DNA of 42,439 bases from Branchiostoma floridae. Taxonomy: Eukaryota > Chordata > Leptocardii > Amphioxiformes > Branchiostomatidae. Each line of letters begins with the position of its first letter. Position 1 is the first letter of the stretch. The position numbers and the translations under genes are program-made. Of the stretch, positions 41,831-42,439 are shown one piece after another. The notes under the pieces are model-generated. The model saw nothing but the letters and a program-made list of their open reading frames with translations. It ran no database searches and was not told where the DNA came from. The DNA lies in NCBI RefSeq assembly GCF_000003815.2, contig NC_049981.1, positions 5,598,532-5,640,970 on the forward strand, read 5' to 3'.

Positions 41831-42127
41831 AGGATGCTAAGTTTTGTCTAATCACGAATCGGCGGCTAAATCGTCGCCTACAACTATAGTTCATTAATTA
41901 AGTCCGGCCCAAAAGATTAGATACTTTTATAAAATACGTTAGGATATGCGCTTTGTAAATTCGTCTTGGGTAGTAATAGACAATAAACAGCAGTTTTTGA
42001 TATCCGTTCTAGCTTTTAAAGGAAATGAGGAATTTTTTCGTTTCTTCGAATGGGCGTCTGAATACTATGCTACGATTTCTCTAATTTTGAATCGGCGGTT
42101 GGATCGTCGCCTACAGCTATAGTTCAT
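41831..42127 (-). repeat. Inverted copy of the satellite long unit
   Basis: Its reverse complement reads through GCCGCCGATTC, CATTCGAAGAAAC and AGAACTGCTG-like phrases in the same order as 40228-40390. The array is in direct orientation again from about 42131. Confidence 0.85.
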
Positions 42128-42130
42128 ACG

Positions 42131-42439
42131 TTTCTAGAGCAAACTGCTACTTATCTAAACGTGGCCCGTGAACTTTTAAGACGAATTGAGATGGCATATA
42201 CCCTAAGGTATTCAATACAAGTGTCAAATCTAACGGGCCGGATTTAATTAATGAAATAGACCGGAATTAACTAATAGGAAATTCACAAGCAAGGGGCGCT
42301 AAAATCGACTTTCATACGACTTCTAAAGGAAACTGCTACTTATCTAAACGGGGCCCGGGAATTTTTAAAAAGAATTTAGAAAGGCTATTTCCAAACGGAT
42401 TCAAAACAAGGGTTAAATCTTTCCGGCCGAATTTAATTA
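42131..42439 (+). repeat. Satellite 190-bp units continuing off the window edge
   Basis: One good unit (TTTCTAGAGCAAACTGC at 42131) and a second, much noisier one that runs to the end of the window. Confidence 0.85.

Overview
This window looks like nuclear DNA of a cephalochordate, probably a Branchiostoma lancelet. Reasons: genes are split by long introns with clean GT-AG boundaries; the sequence is densely packed with short foldback/MITE elements, satellites and microsatellites; and one exon encodes a GCW/GGWC cysteine module of a kind I associate with amphioxus and cnidarian extracellular proteins. The assignment rests on recognition only; no search was run.

One gene can be assembled with confidence. 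On the minus strand, five exons between 34335 and 21593 join in frame (phases 2, 1, 1, 0) into a 989-residue type I membrane protein: signal peptide, a two-domain class II cytokine receptor ectodomain (interferon/IL-10/tissue-factor fold), two further fibronectin III domains, one transmembrane helix and a 444-residue cytoplasmic tail. The tail holds about five tandem repeats, each opening with a tyrosine motif, including a STAT3-type YxxQ site and ITIM-like sites. This is the best candidate here for an undescribed system: a chordate cytokine-receptor-like molecule with an extended ectodomain and an amplified phosphotyrosine tail.

The left third (1-19.2 kb) holds weaker, separate minus-strand exons: three complete threonine-rich exons and one partial one (551-3144), two signal-peptide exons (11202-11259 and 19057-19111), and a Cys-rich module exon with an in-frame stop codon (13899-14201). 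All complete ones share phase 1, so they could belong to one or two secreted mucin-like genes, at least one of them decaying.

The rest is mobile and repetitive DNA. Two inverted copies of a 1.2-kb element with C/G-run hairpin ends lie at 16634-17841 and 35192-36430, each inserted at CCGG inside an older repeat; the first sits in a three-level nest. A 156-bp insert with a hammerhead-like motif is flanked by 17-bp direct repeats near 9.2-9.4 kb. Receptor intron 1 contains 141-bp and 115-bp tandem arrays. From 37.7 kb to the right edge lies a composite 190/380-bp satellite with an inverted segment. I found no tRNA, rRNA or CRISPR feature.
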